From contig JBCCFD010000079.1 in assembly GCA_039029915.1 (NCBI GenBank), positions 1 to 22,987 on the forward strand: a stretch of DNA of 22,987 nt. Reading direction: 5' to 3'. The translations under genes and the position numbers were made by a program. The stretch comes from QQUD01 sp039029915. Its GTDB lineage: Bacteria; Chloroflexota; Anaerolineae; Promineifilales; Promineifilaceae. This document shows, in pieces, positions 1 to 9,400 of this stretch. Numbering within the stretch: the stretch's first letter is position 1; each line of letters opens with the position of its first letter. Below the pieces are notes generated by a model. That model saw only the letters and a program-made list of their open reading frames with translations, made no database searches and was not told the DNA's origin.

Positions 1-647
1 TCTTCAGGCTTTCCAGCCAACCCCAAACTGTCAAAAGGAATCACAAACGAAACCCAATAACCACGATCGTTCGTTTGATCATTGAAGCCCGACGCTTGGG
101 TGCCGCTTCCCAATGAAAACGAAATAGAATCTTGAACCCAATTTGTGCCATTGCCACGGTAGACGCCATAGTGCGTTGTACTGCCTTGTGATTTGTTGTG
201 TTGCCCAATGAACCAGTATGAGGCGGTTGTCGGTGCGTTGCCAACGGCCCCATCTAAATTCAAATACAGCGAGACCGAATCCCAATCTTCTAGCTCAGCG
301 ACTGTTGGCGTATTGTCAAAATAAAGGAGGCGGTCAAACACTGGAATCTGCACCACAATATTTTCGTCATTGTAGCCAACCCGCACATCTGCATAATTGT
401 TGGTGTTGCTTAAGTCACCAAACCAAAAAATCGCTCGCTGACTCAATAAAACTTCATTTGCAAAGTAGGGTAGATGGATCAATGGTGTGCTATTGCCACC
501 CGACGCCATGTGGCTTTTTGCTGCCAGTGTGGATGAGCTCACCACAATTAGCGAGATGCTGCCAAAGATTGCCAGAACTAAAATCAGCTTGCCAAAATGA
601 ATAAAGCGATGGTTCAGACCACTTGCTGCCTGCTGCTGCCTACCCAT
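1..647 (-). CDS. Secreted CBM9/DOMON-like protein, C-terminus cut off by window edge
   Basis: The frame is open from an ATG at 647 to the window edge (about 215 residues, no stop), so the gene is partial at its 3' end. Residues 1-45 form a signal peptide: a basic start, a hydrophobic stretch at about 20-37 and a likely cleavage after Thr-Leu-Ala. A short hydrophobic-proline stretch (HLPYF) follows, as is common in Chloroflexota exported proteins. Residues 65-215 are beta-rich, with blocks such as YADVRVGYNDENIVV, a YFDNTP turn and WDSVSLYLNLDG. These resemble family-9 carbohydrate-binding or DOMON-type beta-sandwich domains, but no ligand can be named. GGAGG at 658-662 lies 10 nt before the ATG. 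The start is 2 nt after the stop of the upstream propeller gene, so the two are probably co-transcribed and translationally coupled. That this is a gene is fairly sure; the domain family is tentative. Confidence 0.72.
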   Translation of the reverse strand, partial: MGRQQQAASGLNHRFIHFGKLILVLAIFGSISLIVVSSSTLAAKSHMASGGNSTPLIHLPYFANEVLLSQRAIFWFGDLSNTNNYADVRVGYNDENIVVQIPVFDRLLYFDNTPTVAELEDWDSVSLYLNLDGAVGNAPTTASYWFIGQHNKSQGSTTHYGVYRGNGTNWVQDSISFSLGSGTQASGFNDQTNDRGYWVSFVIPFDSLGLAGKPE

Positions 648-649
648 TT

Positions 650-3412
650 CTAATTTGCCTCCAAAGCTGCGGCTAAATTCAGGATGTAATACAGATCACC
701 AACCGGGAAGGCAGGCACATCGATATATTGACCAAGCTCGCTGTGTGGCGCGTCTTGGATAAGCGCCTTGGCTTGGAAGATGGCATTGACATCATATAGA
801 TGCTGCCGCACGCCTTCACCAAAAGCAACCTCTGGGCTGGCTACAAACCAGAATGGGGCTATGGTCTCGTACTCATTTAGCGCTGCATTGACCTTTCCTG
901 TTGCATTGGCTTGCAGATAATCTGCCAGCTCTGGCGTCAGGAACATAAAGTTGCGCGCCACATTGAGCGCCCGGCAGTAATAATATTGGGGCTGACCATT
1001 TTCAAAGTAGCGGTCGGGCGCATCCTTTGAGAACGTATTGGCCCGCTTGGCCAGCAGAGCGTTGAGCGTGGCCTGTTTGGATGATAAATTTTCGCTAGAG
1101 CCAGCTAGCTGAGCCAGGTTGATATATCCAGTGAACCCAGCAATGTACGCATTCAGTACAAACGGCTTTTCTTCGAAAATAGAATCTGCTGGAATGGCGG
1201 TTAACGTATTCATTAAGGTTGGGTTGGCCTTAATATTATTTAATTGGGTCGTTGCTCCCCCAAATTCTTCGGCATAGAGCCAGACTGCATAAATGTTAAA
1301 TGGATTGATTTGCCACCCTTCAAACCCGCTCAACTTAGTTTGTGGTGCATAATCGTTTAGCGTGTGTGCCACATCGGGGGGGATGTCAAAACCGGTGCGG
1401 TGAGCGCCATTCTGCCAGCCGATATGAGCGTACTGATACGGTGGGTAGTTGTTGTATTCACTTTGAATGTAGGCACGAGCGTCTGCCTGCATGTTTGCGG
1501 GTAAATGGGGCAGGGCTTTTATCAAGGTGTATATTGTTTCGCCCGGCGTGTGGAAGTAGTCGGTTAACCCTTCGCCGCAAATGCGGTGCCCTTGAAACTC
1601 AAACTTGCCGGGGCCATTTAAATAGCCTGGCAAAAGATGTCCGGCATCAATCATCTTTTGTACTTCATCTGCTAGACGGTTTGAGATTTCATTCTTGCTC
1701 ACGACGGGGGCGTCTGAATCAGCAGGAACATTTGAGGTAACGAGGGGAAGCTGGGTTGGGTTGGACGCGTTTTTTTCTAAGGCAATGATGGCGTTACTGC
1801 CGTGAATATAGACCTTGCCATTGTAGGGAATCGGTGGATTACCATCGTGGTGCCAGCCATAAACACCGTTACGCCCACCATAGACCCCGCCCATTGGCTT
1901 GTTATAGATGGGCCAAACGTAGGTCATCAAATTGTAGCCAGGAATAAACTGAGGCAGGTTGTAAGCAAAATAGTTGTGGGTACGCTTCGTATTGTTGCTT
2001 TGTGCATTAAATACGTTGCTGTTTTGGTTATTATTTAAGAAGTCAGTGTTAGGCTGGCTTAAATCAATTGACCCCGCTTGTCGGTCACAGCACAGGTTCC
2101 AATAGATGTATTTGCCACCCGCAATAAAGGTGTGTGGCTCATCGCGCGCCCCCCAATCTGAAGTTATGACGCTGATGTGAGGAGAATCTAATTTCCAGCC
2201 GCTTATTTGGCCACCGGGAATATCGGTGCTGGACATGTACCAATTTTGCATGTAAAGCACATCATCGTAACCAACGACCGGTGGATAAACGGTCCCTAAG
2301 GCACCACCTGTGAAAGCGATTGGAGCGTACTCTTTACGGCCGTCTCCATCAAAATCATAAGTGTACTCTACGCCTGTAAATCGATTAAGAACATAAATGG
2401 TCCTTCGAGTAGGATATTGCTCAAGAAGCTCAGTAACAGGAACCGTCGCTCCGTTTGGGGTTACGTTAGGTTGACTCATATTGATGGTAGGTGTACTTGA
2501 CACCCAATTCCCTGAGACCGTGCCAATCGGGCCGATTAGCGTGCCTTTTGGGTCGCTTTGGGCGTTTGGAAGCATGACTTCTCCATCTCGAGGCGCATAC
2601 TTGCCGGGATCAATGCCGCGATAATTTCGACTAGCGGTAAAAATAACGCGGTCCCGATACACAACGGGCCAGAAGGAGTTGAACCCGGCTGTCGGTAGTT
2701 TTTGTGATCGCCAAACGAGATCGCCCGTAGTGGCGTTGAGCGCATAGGCGTGGGAGTCATTGGACGCAAAGTAGAGGGTATTATCTTTATAAGCTGCAGA
2801 GAATAAAATGGGGCCACCCGTTTGATATTTCCACTTAAAGTCACCCGTAGTGGCGTCGACTGCATAAAACGCCCCGTCTCGGCTTCCCATGTAAACGGTA
2901 TTATTGACCACAAGGGGGCTTGTTTGAAAACCAGCTTCAGCTTCATAAGTCCAAATGCCCTGTCCGGTGGTCGCGTTGACGGCGTGGATTTTTTTATCAA
3001 AACCACCCACGTAGGCGATGCCGTTGACAATTGTGGGGGAGTGTCCTAAGGGCATAGATGTGGGGTAAAACCATTTATCAGCCCCGTTTGAGGAATGAAA
3101 GGCGTAGAGTCCTTTTGAAGTGGAGACGAAAAGTGTGTTCATCGTGGCGATGATTTGTACTTTTTGCGGAATATATGCTTCGATTGGACGATACCATTTC
3201 GGGCGAAGATTGCCTTCTACCTCAGCTGGTGTCCATCCGGTTCGTTCGATGTTTCCACCAGCCATGTTCCAATCAGGCTCTTCAGCTTTATAAATGACGG
3301 GGAGATAGTTGAGTTGGGGTTCGCCGGCAGAAACGGCCGTTTTTTCATGACCACCGGTTAATATAGCAACAACACAGATGCCTAGACACAGAAGGGTTAC
3401 GATGCGTTTCAT
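650..3412 (-). CDS. Secreted PQQ/BamB-like beta-propeller protein with C-terminal helical domain
   Basis: The product is about 920 aa. I chose the ATG at 3412 because AGGAG lies 5-6 nt upstream and a standard signal peptide (MKRIVTLLCLG..., residues 1-22) follows; an ATG 13 codons earlier (3451) has no such site. After the export signal comes LNYLPVIYK, a Chloroflexota-style motif. Residues about 45-565 hold PQQ-type blades, recognised by repeats ending in xAxxATTGxxxW, for example HAVNATTGQGIW, YAVDATTGDFKW and YALNATTGDLVW. A final blade (GKVYIHGSNAIIALEK) lies near residue 550. Residues about 575-920 are mainly helical, Tyr/Trp-rich and not recognised. PQQ-fold propellers include quinoprotein dehydrogenases and non-enzymatic scaffolds. 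No quinoprotein active-site signature was identified, so an extracellular scaffold or binding role is as likely as an enzyme. It is the first gene of a pair with the CBM9/DOMON-like protein downstream. Confidence 0.8.
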   Translation of the reverse strand: MKRIVTLLCLGICVVAILTGGHEKTAVSAGEPQLNYLPVIYKAEEPDWNMAGGNIERTGWTPAEVEGNLRPKWYRPIEAYIPQKVQIIATMNTLFVSTSKGLYAFHSSNGADKWFYPTSMPLGHSPTIVNGIAYVGGFDKKIHAVNATTGQGIWTYEAEAGFQTSPLVVNNTVYMGSRDGAFYAVDATTGDFKWKYQTGGPILFSAAYKDNTLYFASNDSHAYALNATTGDLVWRSQKLPTAGFNSFWPVVYRDRVIFTASRNYRGIDPGKYAPRDGEVMLPNAQSDPKGTLIGPIGTVSGNWVSSTPTINMSQPNVTPNGATVPVTELLEQYPTRRTIYVLNRFTGVEYTYDFDGDGRKEYAPIAFTGGALGTVYPPVVGYDDVLYMQNWYMSSTDIPGGQISGWKLDSPHISVITSDWGARDEPHTFIAGGKYIYWNLCCDRQAGSIDLSQPNTDFLNNNQNSNVFNAQSNNTKRTHNYFAYNLPQFIPGYNLMTYVWPIYNKPMGGVYGGRNGVYGWHHDGNPPIPYNGKVYIHGSNAIIALEKNASNPTQLPLVTSNVPADSDAPVVSKNEISNRLADEVQKMIDAGHLLPGYLNGPGKFEFQGHRICGEGLTDYFHTPGETIYTLIKALPHLPANMQADARAYIQSEYNNYPPYQYAHIGWQNGAHRTGFDIPPDVAHTLNDYAPQTKLSGFEGWQINPFNIYAVWLYAEEFGGATTQLNNIKANPTLMNTLTAIPADSIFEEKPFVLNAYIAGFTGYINLAQLAGSSENLSSKQATLNALLAKRANTFSKDAPDRYFENGQPQYYYCRALNVARNFMFLTPELADYLQANATGKVNAALNEYETIAPFWFVASPEVAFGEGVRQHLYDVNAIFQAKALIQDAPHSELGQYIDVPAFPVGDLYYILNLAAALEAN

Positions 3413-3806
3413 TTTTGCTCCTACTACCGCTACAGCTTGAACGAAAGACAATTGTTAAATACATGCCTCACGTTCACCTATTTTGACTTATTCTGCTTCT
3501 TCAAAATTGCAAGACAGCTTACCAAGAAAGCCGAGTAGCTTTCATACAGCGAACAAACCAATGTCTTACAATCTGGGGGGTGAGTCATAGCCCAAAAGGG
3601 CTATCAATTGCGTGGTGACATCCTAACAATTTGGAAATATCAATTCAATAGGCGCAGGGTACTAGGAAATAGGCTGTAAAAAGAGTAGCCCAATTGAGAC
3701 TGCCATTGTAAGAGAGGCGGTAAATTTGTTATTATTTTAGGCAAGCCGCAACATGTTTTGGACGTTGCAACAGCCAGATTAAAAACCACACTGGAGAATT
3801 TTTTTG
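3413..3806. other. Divergent intergenic region with a perfect hairpin
   Basis: This 394-bp region separates the minus-strand propeller operon from the plus-strand DUF3352-like gene and should hold both promoters. The clearest structure is a perfect 7-bp inverted repeat, ATAGCCC-AAAA-GGGCTAT, at 3587-3604. No T-tract follows on either strand, so it is not an intrinsic terminator; an operator or a 5'-UTR hairpin is possible. A weak promoter candidate for the plus-strand gene is TTGTAA at 3706-3711 and TATTAT at 3730-3735 with an 18-bp spacer. No small gene was found. Confidence 0.45.
3587..3604. repeat. Perfect 7-bp stem with AAAA loop in a divergent promoter region
   Basis: ATAGCCC, then AAAA, then GGGCTAT: a perfect inverted repeat about 175 bp from the propeller start and about 200 bp from the DUF3352-like start. 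With no U-run on either side it does not look like a terminator. It may be a regulator site or an mRNA leader hairpin. Confidence 0.5.
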
Positions 3807-5495
3807 ATGACCGAACAAAATGAAATAACCTCTAACACTGAGGCCCAAAATGCACTTGGTCGAATCGGCCGTTTATTTATCCCAATTGCATTAATTATGG
3901 GCATCATTTCTATATTGCCGCGCCTTTTTGGGGCGAACTTGGATCCTATTGCAGCCTCAATGCCGCCTGACACTTTGTTTTATATGGAAATTAATGGACT
4001 GAATTTGTTGAGCCAAGACTCTCTGCGTATTGCCGAATCGTTTCAAGAAATAATGGACGAGGCAGATTTTGACTTTGATAGCGAAGACCCCAATTTAGCG
4101 TTAGAGGAAATTGAACAACAATTTTTTGAGGATACGGGGTTGTCTATCCAAGAGGATATCTTATCGTGGGTTGGCCCCAATTTTGGCGTTGCGCTGATGG
4201 GGTTAGAGCAGGAGTTCGTCGATTTTGGGGAGGTGCCCGACATTATCCTTGGCGTTTCGGTGCTGAACCAAAACGAGGCTGATGCCTTCATTCCAAAGAT
4301 GATTGAGTTGGTGGGGGAAGAGTCTGAAGTTACTGAATCTGAGTATCAAGGGGTTAGGATTTATACGGCCGTTGATAATTTTGGCGATGCCGTTTCATTT
4401 GCTCGCACTGCTGAGGTGATGGTCATTACTCCACAAGAAGCGCTTATCCAAGCGGTTGTTGAAGCCCAAAATGGAGAAAGCTTAGCCAGCACCGACCTTT
4501 ACAAGGATACCATTGCCCAACTGCCTGAAGAACGCATTATGACATTTTTTATGGCTGGCGCTGGTTATGATAACTTCTTATCGATCATGGAGGCTGATCC
4601 GACCCTGCCGGGCTTTCAAGCGGATGCGCTGGCCCAGTTGCTTTTTGATTCAATTGGTATGTCCATTTCAACAAACGCCCACGGTATTCAAATCGATACC
4701 AAGACGATTTATTCTGATATGTCAGAGGCACAGCGTGCTTATTTAGAGGCCAATACAGGTGAAATGGCTTCGGCTAAACTGCTGCCCGAGTCAACCATGA
4801 TGCTTATTTCTGGGCAGCGATTAGACCTTTATTGGGCGTTTATGCAGGAAAATTTTGATGCGATGGGTTTGCCCGCTGGAGACATTGATGAAGCGATGAA
4901 CTTATTTGAAGCAGAATTTGGATTTAATCCCATTGAAGATTTGATTCCAATCTTAGACGGTGAATATGCCATTGCGCTTACGGAAAGTAACGAGGGCCAA
5001 ATTTCGGCGTCTATGGGTGTGAATATGGGGGCGATGTTGCTTTTAGAAACAAGCGAAAGCAATGCGATGCGTAGCCTTGTTGAAGATATCAATGACACCA
5101 TTTTCGGCCTGATAATGATTCAGCCTCAGCTGATTTCACATCCTGATGCGGCGGTTTATGAAATTAGCAATCCCTTTTTAGGGGGGCAAATTGCCGCTTA
5201 TGGAGTAAGTGATTCCCACTTTATTTTATCCACAAGCGATGGTGAGATTAGCCAGCTACTGTCTGACAAGTCCTCACTCGCCGATAGTGCCGTTTTTCAA
5301 GAGACATGGGCAGCTTTCCCTGAAACCAACAAGCCAGTGCTTTACATGAATGTAGGTGAAATGTTTGGCATGTTAACAGGACTTGATCCAGACCTTGATA
5401 ATGCCGCCCGTCTGAACCCCGTTTCAATTGTGGCCGCTGGTAATCAGTTTGAAAATGATGTAGTGGGTTCGACAGTTATTATCTTTATTCCGTGA
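3807..5495 (+). CDS. Membrane-anchored DUF3352-like protein
   Basis: The product is 562 aa. GGAG at 3793-3796 precedes the ATG at 3807; a TTG immediately before (3804) is an alternative start. The N-terminus is short and polar, with one hydrophobic segment at about residues 20-40 (RLFIPIALIMGIISILPRLF). The large remainder is very acidic and probably extracytoplasmic. Just after the anchor, MPPDTLFYMEING matches the opening of DUF3352 proteins (a hydrophobic strand after xPxDTxxY). Later parts recall the same family, including an SWVGPNFGVAL block and repeats of the type DAVSFA...VMVITPQEAL. DUF3352 proteins occur in cyanobacteria and Chloroflexota and have no established function, so none is assigned. 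It is a single gene with no same-strand partner. The acidity (many Glu/Asp, few Lys/Arg) suits a surface-exposed protein. Confidence 0.72.
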   Translation: MTEQNEITSNTEAQNALGRIGRLFIPIALIMGIISILPRLFGANLDPIAASMPPDTLFYMEINGLNLLSQDSLRIAESFQEIMDEADFDFDSEDPNLALEEIEQQFFEDTGLSIQEDILSWVGPNFGVALMGLEQEFVDFGEVPDIILGVSVLNQNEADAFIPKMIELVGEESEVTESEYQGVRIYTAVDNFGDAVSFARTAEVMVITPQEALIQAVVEAQNGESLASTDLYKDTIAQLPEERIMTFFMAGAGYDNFLSIMEADPTLPGFQADALAQLLFDSIGMSISTNAHGIQIDTKTIYSDMSEAQRAYLEANTGEMASAKLLPESTMMLISGQRLDLYWAFMQENFDAMGLPAGDIDEAMNLFEAEFGFNPIEDLIPILDGEYAIALTESNEGQISASMGVNMGAMLLLETSESNAMRSLVEDINDTIFGLIMIQPQLISHPDAAVYEISNPFLGGQIAAYGVSDSHFILSTSDGEISQLLSDKSSLADSAVFQETWAAFPETNKPVLYMNVGEMFGMLTGLDPDLDNAARLNPVSIVAAGNQFENDVVGSTVIIFIP

Positions 5496-5523
5496 TTTTT
5501 TTGAAGCAGTTATTTCTTGTGAC

Positions 5524-5583
5524 GAGATGCTTCGACTACCTATTGGATGAGAGCATTTATCGGTTCATCCGCTCAGCATGACA
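5524..5583. repeat. REP-like palindromic element interrupted by a hairpin
   Basis: GAGATGCTTCGACT at 5524-5537 and CCGCTCAGCATGACA at 5569-5583 look like the two halves of a common dispersed bacterial repeat (GAGATGCTTCGAC...GCTCAGCATGACA). They are separated by about 31 bp that carry GGATGA (5545-5550) paired with TCATCC (5565-5570). The halves share TTCGAC and CTCAG cores with the palindrome at 18278-18321. The likeness to dispersed repeats is from memory. Confidence 0.45.
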
Positions 5584-5614
5584 TGTTAAGGTTTTTTGTG
5601 AAACAATGTATTTT

Positions 5615-5724
5615 AGTGAAACGACGTTTCTAAATTGAAAAACGTACTAGATAAAAGCTTTGGAACCTCGAGGAAACGAAGTTGTTAGCCGACGTTTTAT
5701 TGTAAGTAGGACCTTCGTTTCACT
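5615..5724. repeat. 10-bp inverted repeat AGTGAAACGA / TCGTTTCACT
   Basis: AGTGAAACGA at 5615-5624 is the exact reverse complement of TCGTTTCACT at 5715-5724, 90 bp apart. The left arm overlaps the 13-nt palindrome GAAACGACGTTTC (5618-5630). GAAACGAAG recurs between the arms. It may mark the ends of a decayed small element of about 110 bp; no coding content. Confidence 0.45.
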
Positions 5725-5742
5725 TAATCTAATTGAGGGGTG

Positions 5743-5902
5743 TGCATACCCATAACCACCGATGGATTAATCCACCGGTTAGCGAAAGAAGCCTGCTCAA
5801 GCAGGTTAGTACCACCCATTTTCAGGCCAACCCAACATGATTTATCATGTTTCACTGCCTAGCTGGGGAACTCATTCCACAGTAAATGGAAGGATGCATA
5901 CC
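5743..5902. repeat. Cluster of hairpins flanked by 8-bp direct repeat TGCATACC
   Basis: TGCATACC occurs at 5743-5750 and again at 5895-5902. Between them lie at least four stem-loops: a 22-nt near-palindrome around TGGATTAATCCA (about 5760-5782, 10 of 11 pairs, with G-U rescue of the odd pair if read on the minus strand), CCTGCT-CA-AGCAGG, AACATGA-TTTA-TCATGTT and TTCCA...TGGAA. A second near-repeat, ATCTAATTGAG / ATCTAATTTGAG, lies outside the left copy and across the right edge. This fits a small non-autonomous element with a target-site duplication, or a structured RNA. No ORF is present. Confidence 0.5.
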
Positions 5903-5908
5903 TCTCAT

Positions 5909-6385
5909 CTAATTTGAGAAATAAAGACGAGATACCGTTTCGGCGACGCAGCCTGGCTTTTGAACGCCCTCAATTTCAATGGTGACTTTGTTGACTATTT
6001 GAAGAGCGTTCCCTTTTTCTTCAACATTGATTAGTGTGGTTCGTGAGCGGATTTTGGAGTTTACGGCCACTGGATTAGGGAAGCGAACCCGGTTACAACC
6101 ATAGTTTATCCCCATGACGACACCCTCGTATGGTGGGTTTTCTGGGTCTACACTGTCTGTCAGCATCACAATGAGGGATAACGTCATGTAGCCGTGTGCA
6201 ATGGTTGTGCCGAAGGGGGATTGTGCCTTGGCGCGTTCTGGATCTGTATGAATCCATTGGTGATCACCGGTTGCTTCAGCAAATAGATTGATATTTTCTT
6301 GGGTGACGGTATACCAATCGCTCACATGAGTTTCGGTATTTAGTTTAGATTGTAAATCAGCAAGGGCATTGGCTTGGTGGGACAT
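5909..6385 (-). CDS. MaoC-like hot-dog hydratase ((R)-enoyl-CoA hydratase type)
   Basis: The product is 158 aa. The ATG at 6385 is preceded by AAGGAG with 5-nt spacing; a GTG two codons earlier overlaps that site and is less likely. The protein is a single MaoC/hydratase-2 domain. FAEATGDHQWIHTDPERA (residues about 35-52) contains Asp41 and His46, spaced like the catalytic Asp-His pair of (R)-specific enoyl-CoA hydratases such as PhaJ. FGTTIAHGYMTLSL follows as the conserved HG helix. By family knowledge it would hydrate trans-2-enoyl-CoA or act on a related acyl-thioester in the cytoplasm; many single-domain members also resemble NodN. It stands alone, with no fatty-acid or polyhydroxyalkanoate genes nearby, so the substrate is open. 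Confidence 0.88.
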   Translation of the reverse strand: MSHQANALADLQSKLNTETHVSDWYTVTQENINLFAEATGDHQWIHTDPERAKAQSPFGTTIAHGYMTLSLIVMLTDSVDPENPPYEGVVMGINYGCNRVRFPNPVAVNSKIRSRTTLINVEEKGNALQIVNKVTIEIEGVQKPGCVAETVSRLYFSN

Positions 6386-6400
6386 GGGCACTCCTTATAG

Positions 6401-6428
6401 GTGTCAGGTATTAGGTGTCAGGTATCAA
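6401..6428. repeat. Short direct repeat GGTGTCAGGTAT, two copies
   Basis: A 14-bp unit, GGTGTCAGGTATTA then GGTGTCAGGTATCA, is repeated head to tail at about 6400-6427, just upstream of the MaoC start and downstream of its SD region. Simple runs of this type are scattered in some cyanobacterial and Chloroflexota genomes (from memory). A role is not apparent. Confidence 0.55.
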
Positions 6429-6483
6429 GTGGTAGATGATCCTGATGATCACTTTTATCTTGCAACGAGTGGATTGTCAAATA

Positions 6484-9400
6484 TTAAGGTTGGTAACGAC
6501 TTAGCCCACCTGCTGTGATAAACCAAATGGTGCCGTCTGGCGCAAAGCTAATTTGGTTGATTTGATTATCGGCTAGACCATCTTTGGCTTGGAGCGTGTC
6601 CCAATTTCGTAGGTCAAAAATAAATGCCCCTTCTTGTGTGCCCATCCACAAACGATTGTTGTTATCAACCGTCAGGCTGTTGATGGGTGATTCAGTTGGT
6701 AAATCTGAGAATAACTGTCGCGAACGGCCGTTTCCATGTCGCATCAACCCATTAGGCGTTGAAAACCAGACCGAGCCATCAAGCCCAGTTGTGCCGACGG
6801 GCAGCGCTTGATAGCCGCCGCGCCCTAACTGGCCATCATCTAACCAGTAAACAACCTGTCCATCAAGAAACCAAAGTTCATTGTTTACCGTTGGAAAAAC
6901 AAGCTTGGCATTTTGCCACTCAGCCTCTTGATTGACAAAACAGGGCTCTTCAGAGAAGACATCCCGGGTAACGACGCCTTCAGAAGTGGCAAACCACGCC
7001 GTCGTGCCTTGGAATGCGATATCTTGCAGGATGCCATCATACAATGAGGCACTACTGCCAAAGCGGTGCCAGCCACTGCTGGAATTGTATTGCGCCACTC
7101 CACCAAGAACTGATCCAATTAAAACTCCATCATCTGCCTGCGGGAAAATAGAAGTAATGGCAAACGGCCGTTCTATTGAACGGCTATCCGTAAAGAGAGG
7201 TAGCTGACTGACTGCGCCATCTTCAAAAGTAATAATCTGCCCCTGTGACGTGCCGATCCAAAATTGATTGTTGCTCAAAGGGGTCAGCCATGTTGAAGTA
7301 CCTTCCGTTTGAAATGTTTGGGCAGGAAAAACAGTCCACTCCTCATTTTTGAATCTCGCCAAGCCCTGATTTGCCCCTACCCAAACGGCACCATCACTGG
7401 CTGAGAGGGTGCTGTGGATGCCAGTCGCGTTTGGAATAGGAACGAGTGCGAGTTCAACTTCATCATCTTGAACCGTGATTAGATTGTTGCTAAACCGTGA
7501 GGGTAAAATAGTTGCGCCCTCAGGCGTGAAATCAATGTCGGTGATTTGCTCAATAGGTGCCCGAAAACCAAAGGTCGCCTCCCCAAAATTAGGTCGGTTG
7601 ATATCGAAACGCCAAGCCCCGTTTGTAGATGCACCCCATAAACGGCCGTCACTATCGAAAGCTAATTCATTGAGACTGTTGGGTTGGGGCTGAGAGAGTG
7701 ATCTAACTGCTTGCCAGCGCCACTGATTGTTTTCAAAAACACCTAAAAAGATGCGTTGCGCATCCTGCAATAAATCCCCTTGAAGCGACATGCCGGCCCA
7801 TAAACGGCCGTTGTTGTCAAATGTTAAGCTGTCAATGCGGCTAATACCTAATGACTGATCGACGGCAAATTCACGCCACTCCGTCCCGTTAAATTGATAA
7901 AGGTTAATGCCGTTACTGGCCCAGAGCGTACCATCGGGTGCTATTTCAATATCGAGCCGTAAAAAAGCATCACCGTTCCAAACGAGCCTGTTATGGGTTG
8001 TTATGTTGTTTTGCCCATCTTCAATAAGTTGAACGATACCATTTTGCGTTACGATCCAAACCCCGCCAAATCCTTCAGCTAATTTAAACACTTCAGGAGC
8101 TAAAAGCCCGTTTGCCATCGTGTAGGAACGCCAGCTTGTTCCGTCGAAGCGGCTTACGCCTGCTAAGGTGCCAACCCAAATGTCCCCATTATCATCTTCG
8201 AGCATGTCCATGATGATGCCGTGCAGCGGCCGATTTTTGTCTGCAATTAGGGTTGGCTCCCAGCGATTGTTGACCAGCTTACTGACGTATCTAAGGTTGA
8301 AATTATAGGGAATAAAGTAGCCATTTGTTGGTTCGCGAGGGCCGCTTTCACTGATGGCCCACACTTGCTCTTGCTCGTCAACTGTGACGACGGGTGTACG
8401 ATTGAACGGTAAACCCTCCCCAATTGAATAAGAAAACCAAGATAGCGTTTGGGCATCAAGGCGAGCCACGCCGTCAGCCGTGGCCATCCACAGTGCCTCT
8501 GACGTCGCGTCGATGGTGCCCACGTGTGGGGAAGGGACGGGTGAAATAACGGTAGCCGTGCTGCCTTCCAATTTTAAGACCTCTTCAATCGTTACGCCCC
8601 AAACTGTGCCGTTTGGTGAGACGGTAACCTGCTGAGCATCTTCTTTAGGGATATGCTCCCAACTGTCTCCTGACTGGAAGGCAAAACCAAACTGACCGGC
8701 CACCCAAATGGTGCCGTCTGGTGCTTCATCGACATCCCACAGTCGGCCATCGGGCAGGCCGTGAAAGGGTGTGAAGATTTCCCAGCCACTTTCATCGTAA
8801 CGGGCCAGTCCGCGATCTGAAACGAACCAATAACGGCCGTTTTGGTCTTCGAGGCCGTCAAAAATATTCATTGAGTGTGGCGCACTTGTCGGACATTCAA
8901 TGGATTCCCAACTGCCGTTACTGCGAAACTGACTTAACCCCATCCCGGCGACGCCATATGCCGCATAAGGCGTTTGGTCTGGACCAATGGTTAAATGATG
9001 TACTTCTTGGCTAATTAAACCGTCAGATTGATCGAAAAATTGCCAGTTTGCGCCGTCGTAGCGGCCAATGCCAAATGCACCGCTGCTCCAAACGGCCCCC
9101 CTGGCTCCCACAATGTCGTTCACCTGATGAGAGGGGATATCGGATGGCAGTTGAATTAGTTGCCATTCGGTGCCGTTTAGTTGATAAAGCCCTTTTGTTG
9201 TGCCGAGGAGCGGAACGCTACCGGCTTGCAGCACTGTGTTGAGGGTCGCGTTTTCGAAATGAACGGCTGTATCCCAATGGGTGAATACAGGGACACCGTT
9301 TTGGAGTGTCATCTGGGAAACTGCACCAATATCTTCCCGATAGCCTAACCACACTTCGGTTTCAGAAACGGCCGTAACCCAGTGCACCTCAGGGTCAAGT

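Larger units (their letters stand above)
5496..5908. other. Repeat-rich intergenic region between convergent genes
   Basis: These 413 bp lie between the 3' ends of the DUF3352-like gene and the MaoC gene. No coding frame is convincing. The stretch holds a REP-like sequence split by a hairpin (5524-5583), a 10-bp inverted repeat (5615-5624 with 5715-5724), an odd palindrome GAAACGACGTTTC at 5618-5630 and a row of hairpins (5743-5902) flanked by an 8-bp direct repeat. This composition suggests accumulated small non-autonomous elements. Confidence 0.6.

Noticed and set aside
218..604. 128-codon plus-strand ORF
   Set aside because: It lies antisense to the secreted CBM9/DOMON-like gene, whose minus-strand frame has a signal peptide, ribosome-binding site and coupled upstream gene. 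The plus product is Cys/His/Gln-rich with no domain.
3413..3451. Extension of the propeller protein to an upstream ATG at 3451
   Set aside because: The extra 13 residues would precede and spoil a good signal peptide, and AGGAG is placed for the ATG at 3412.
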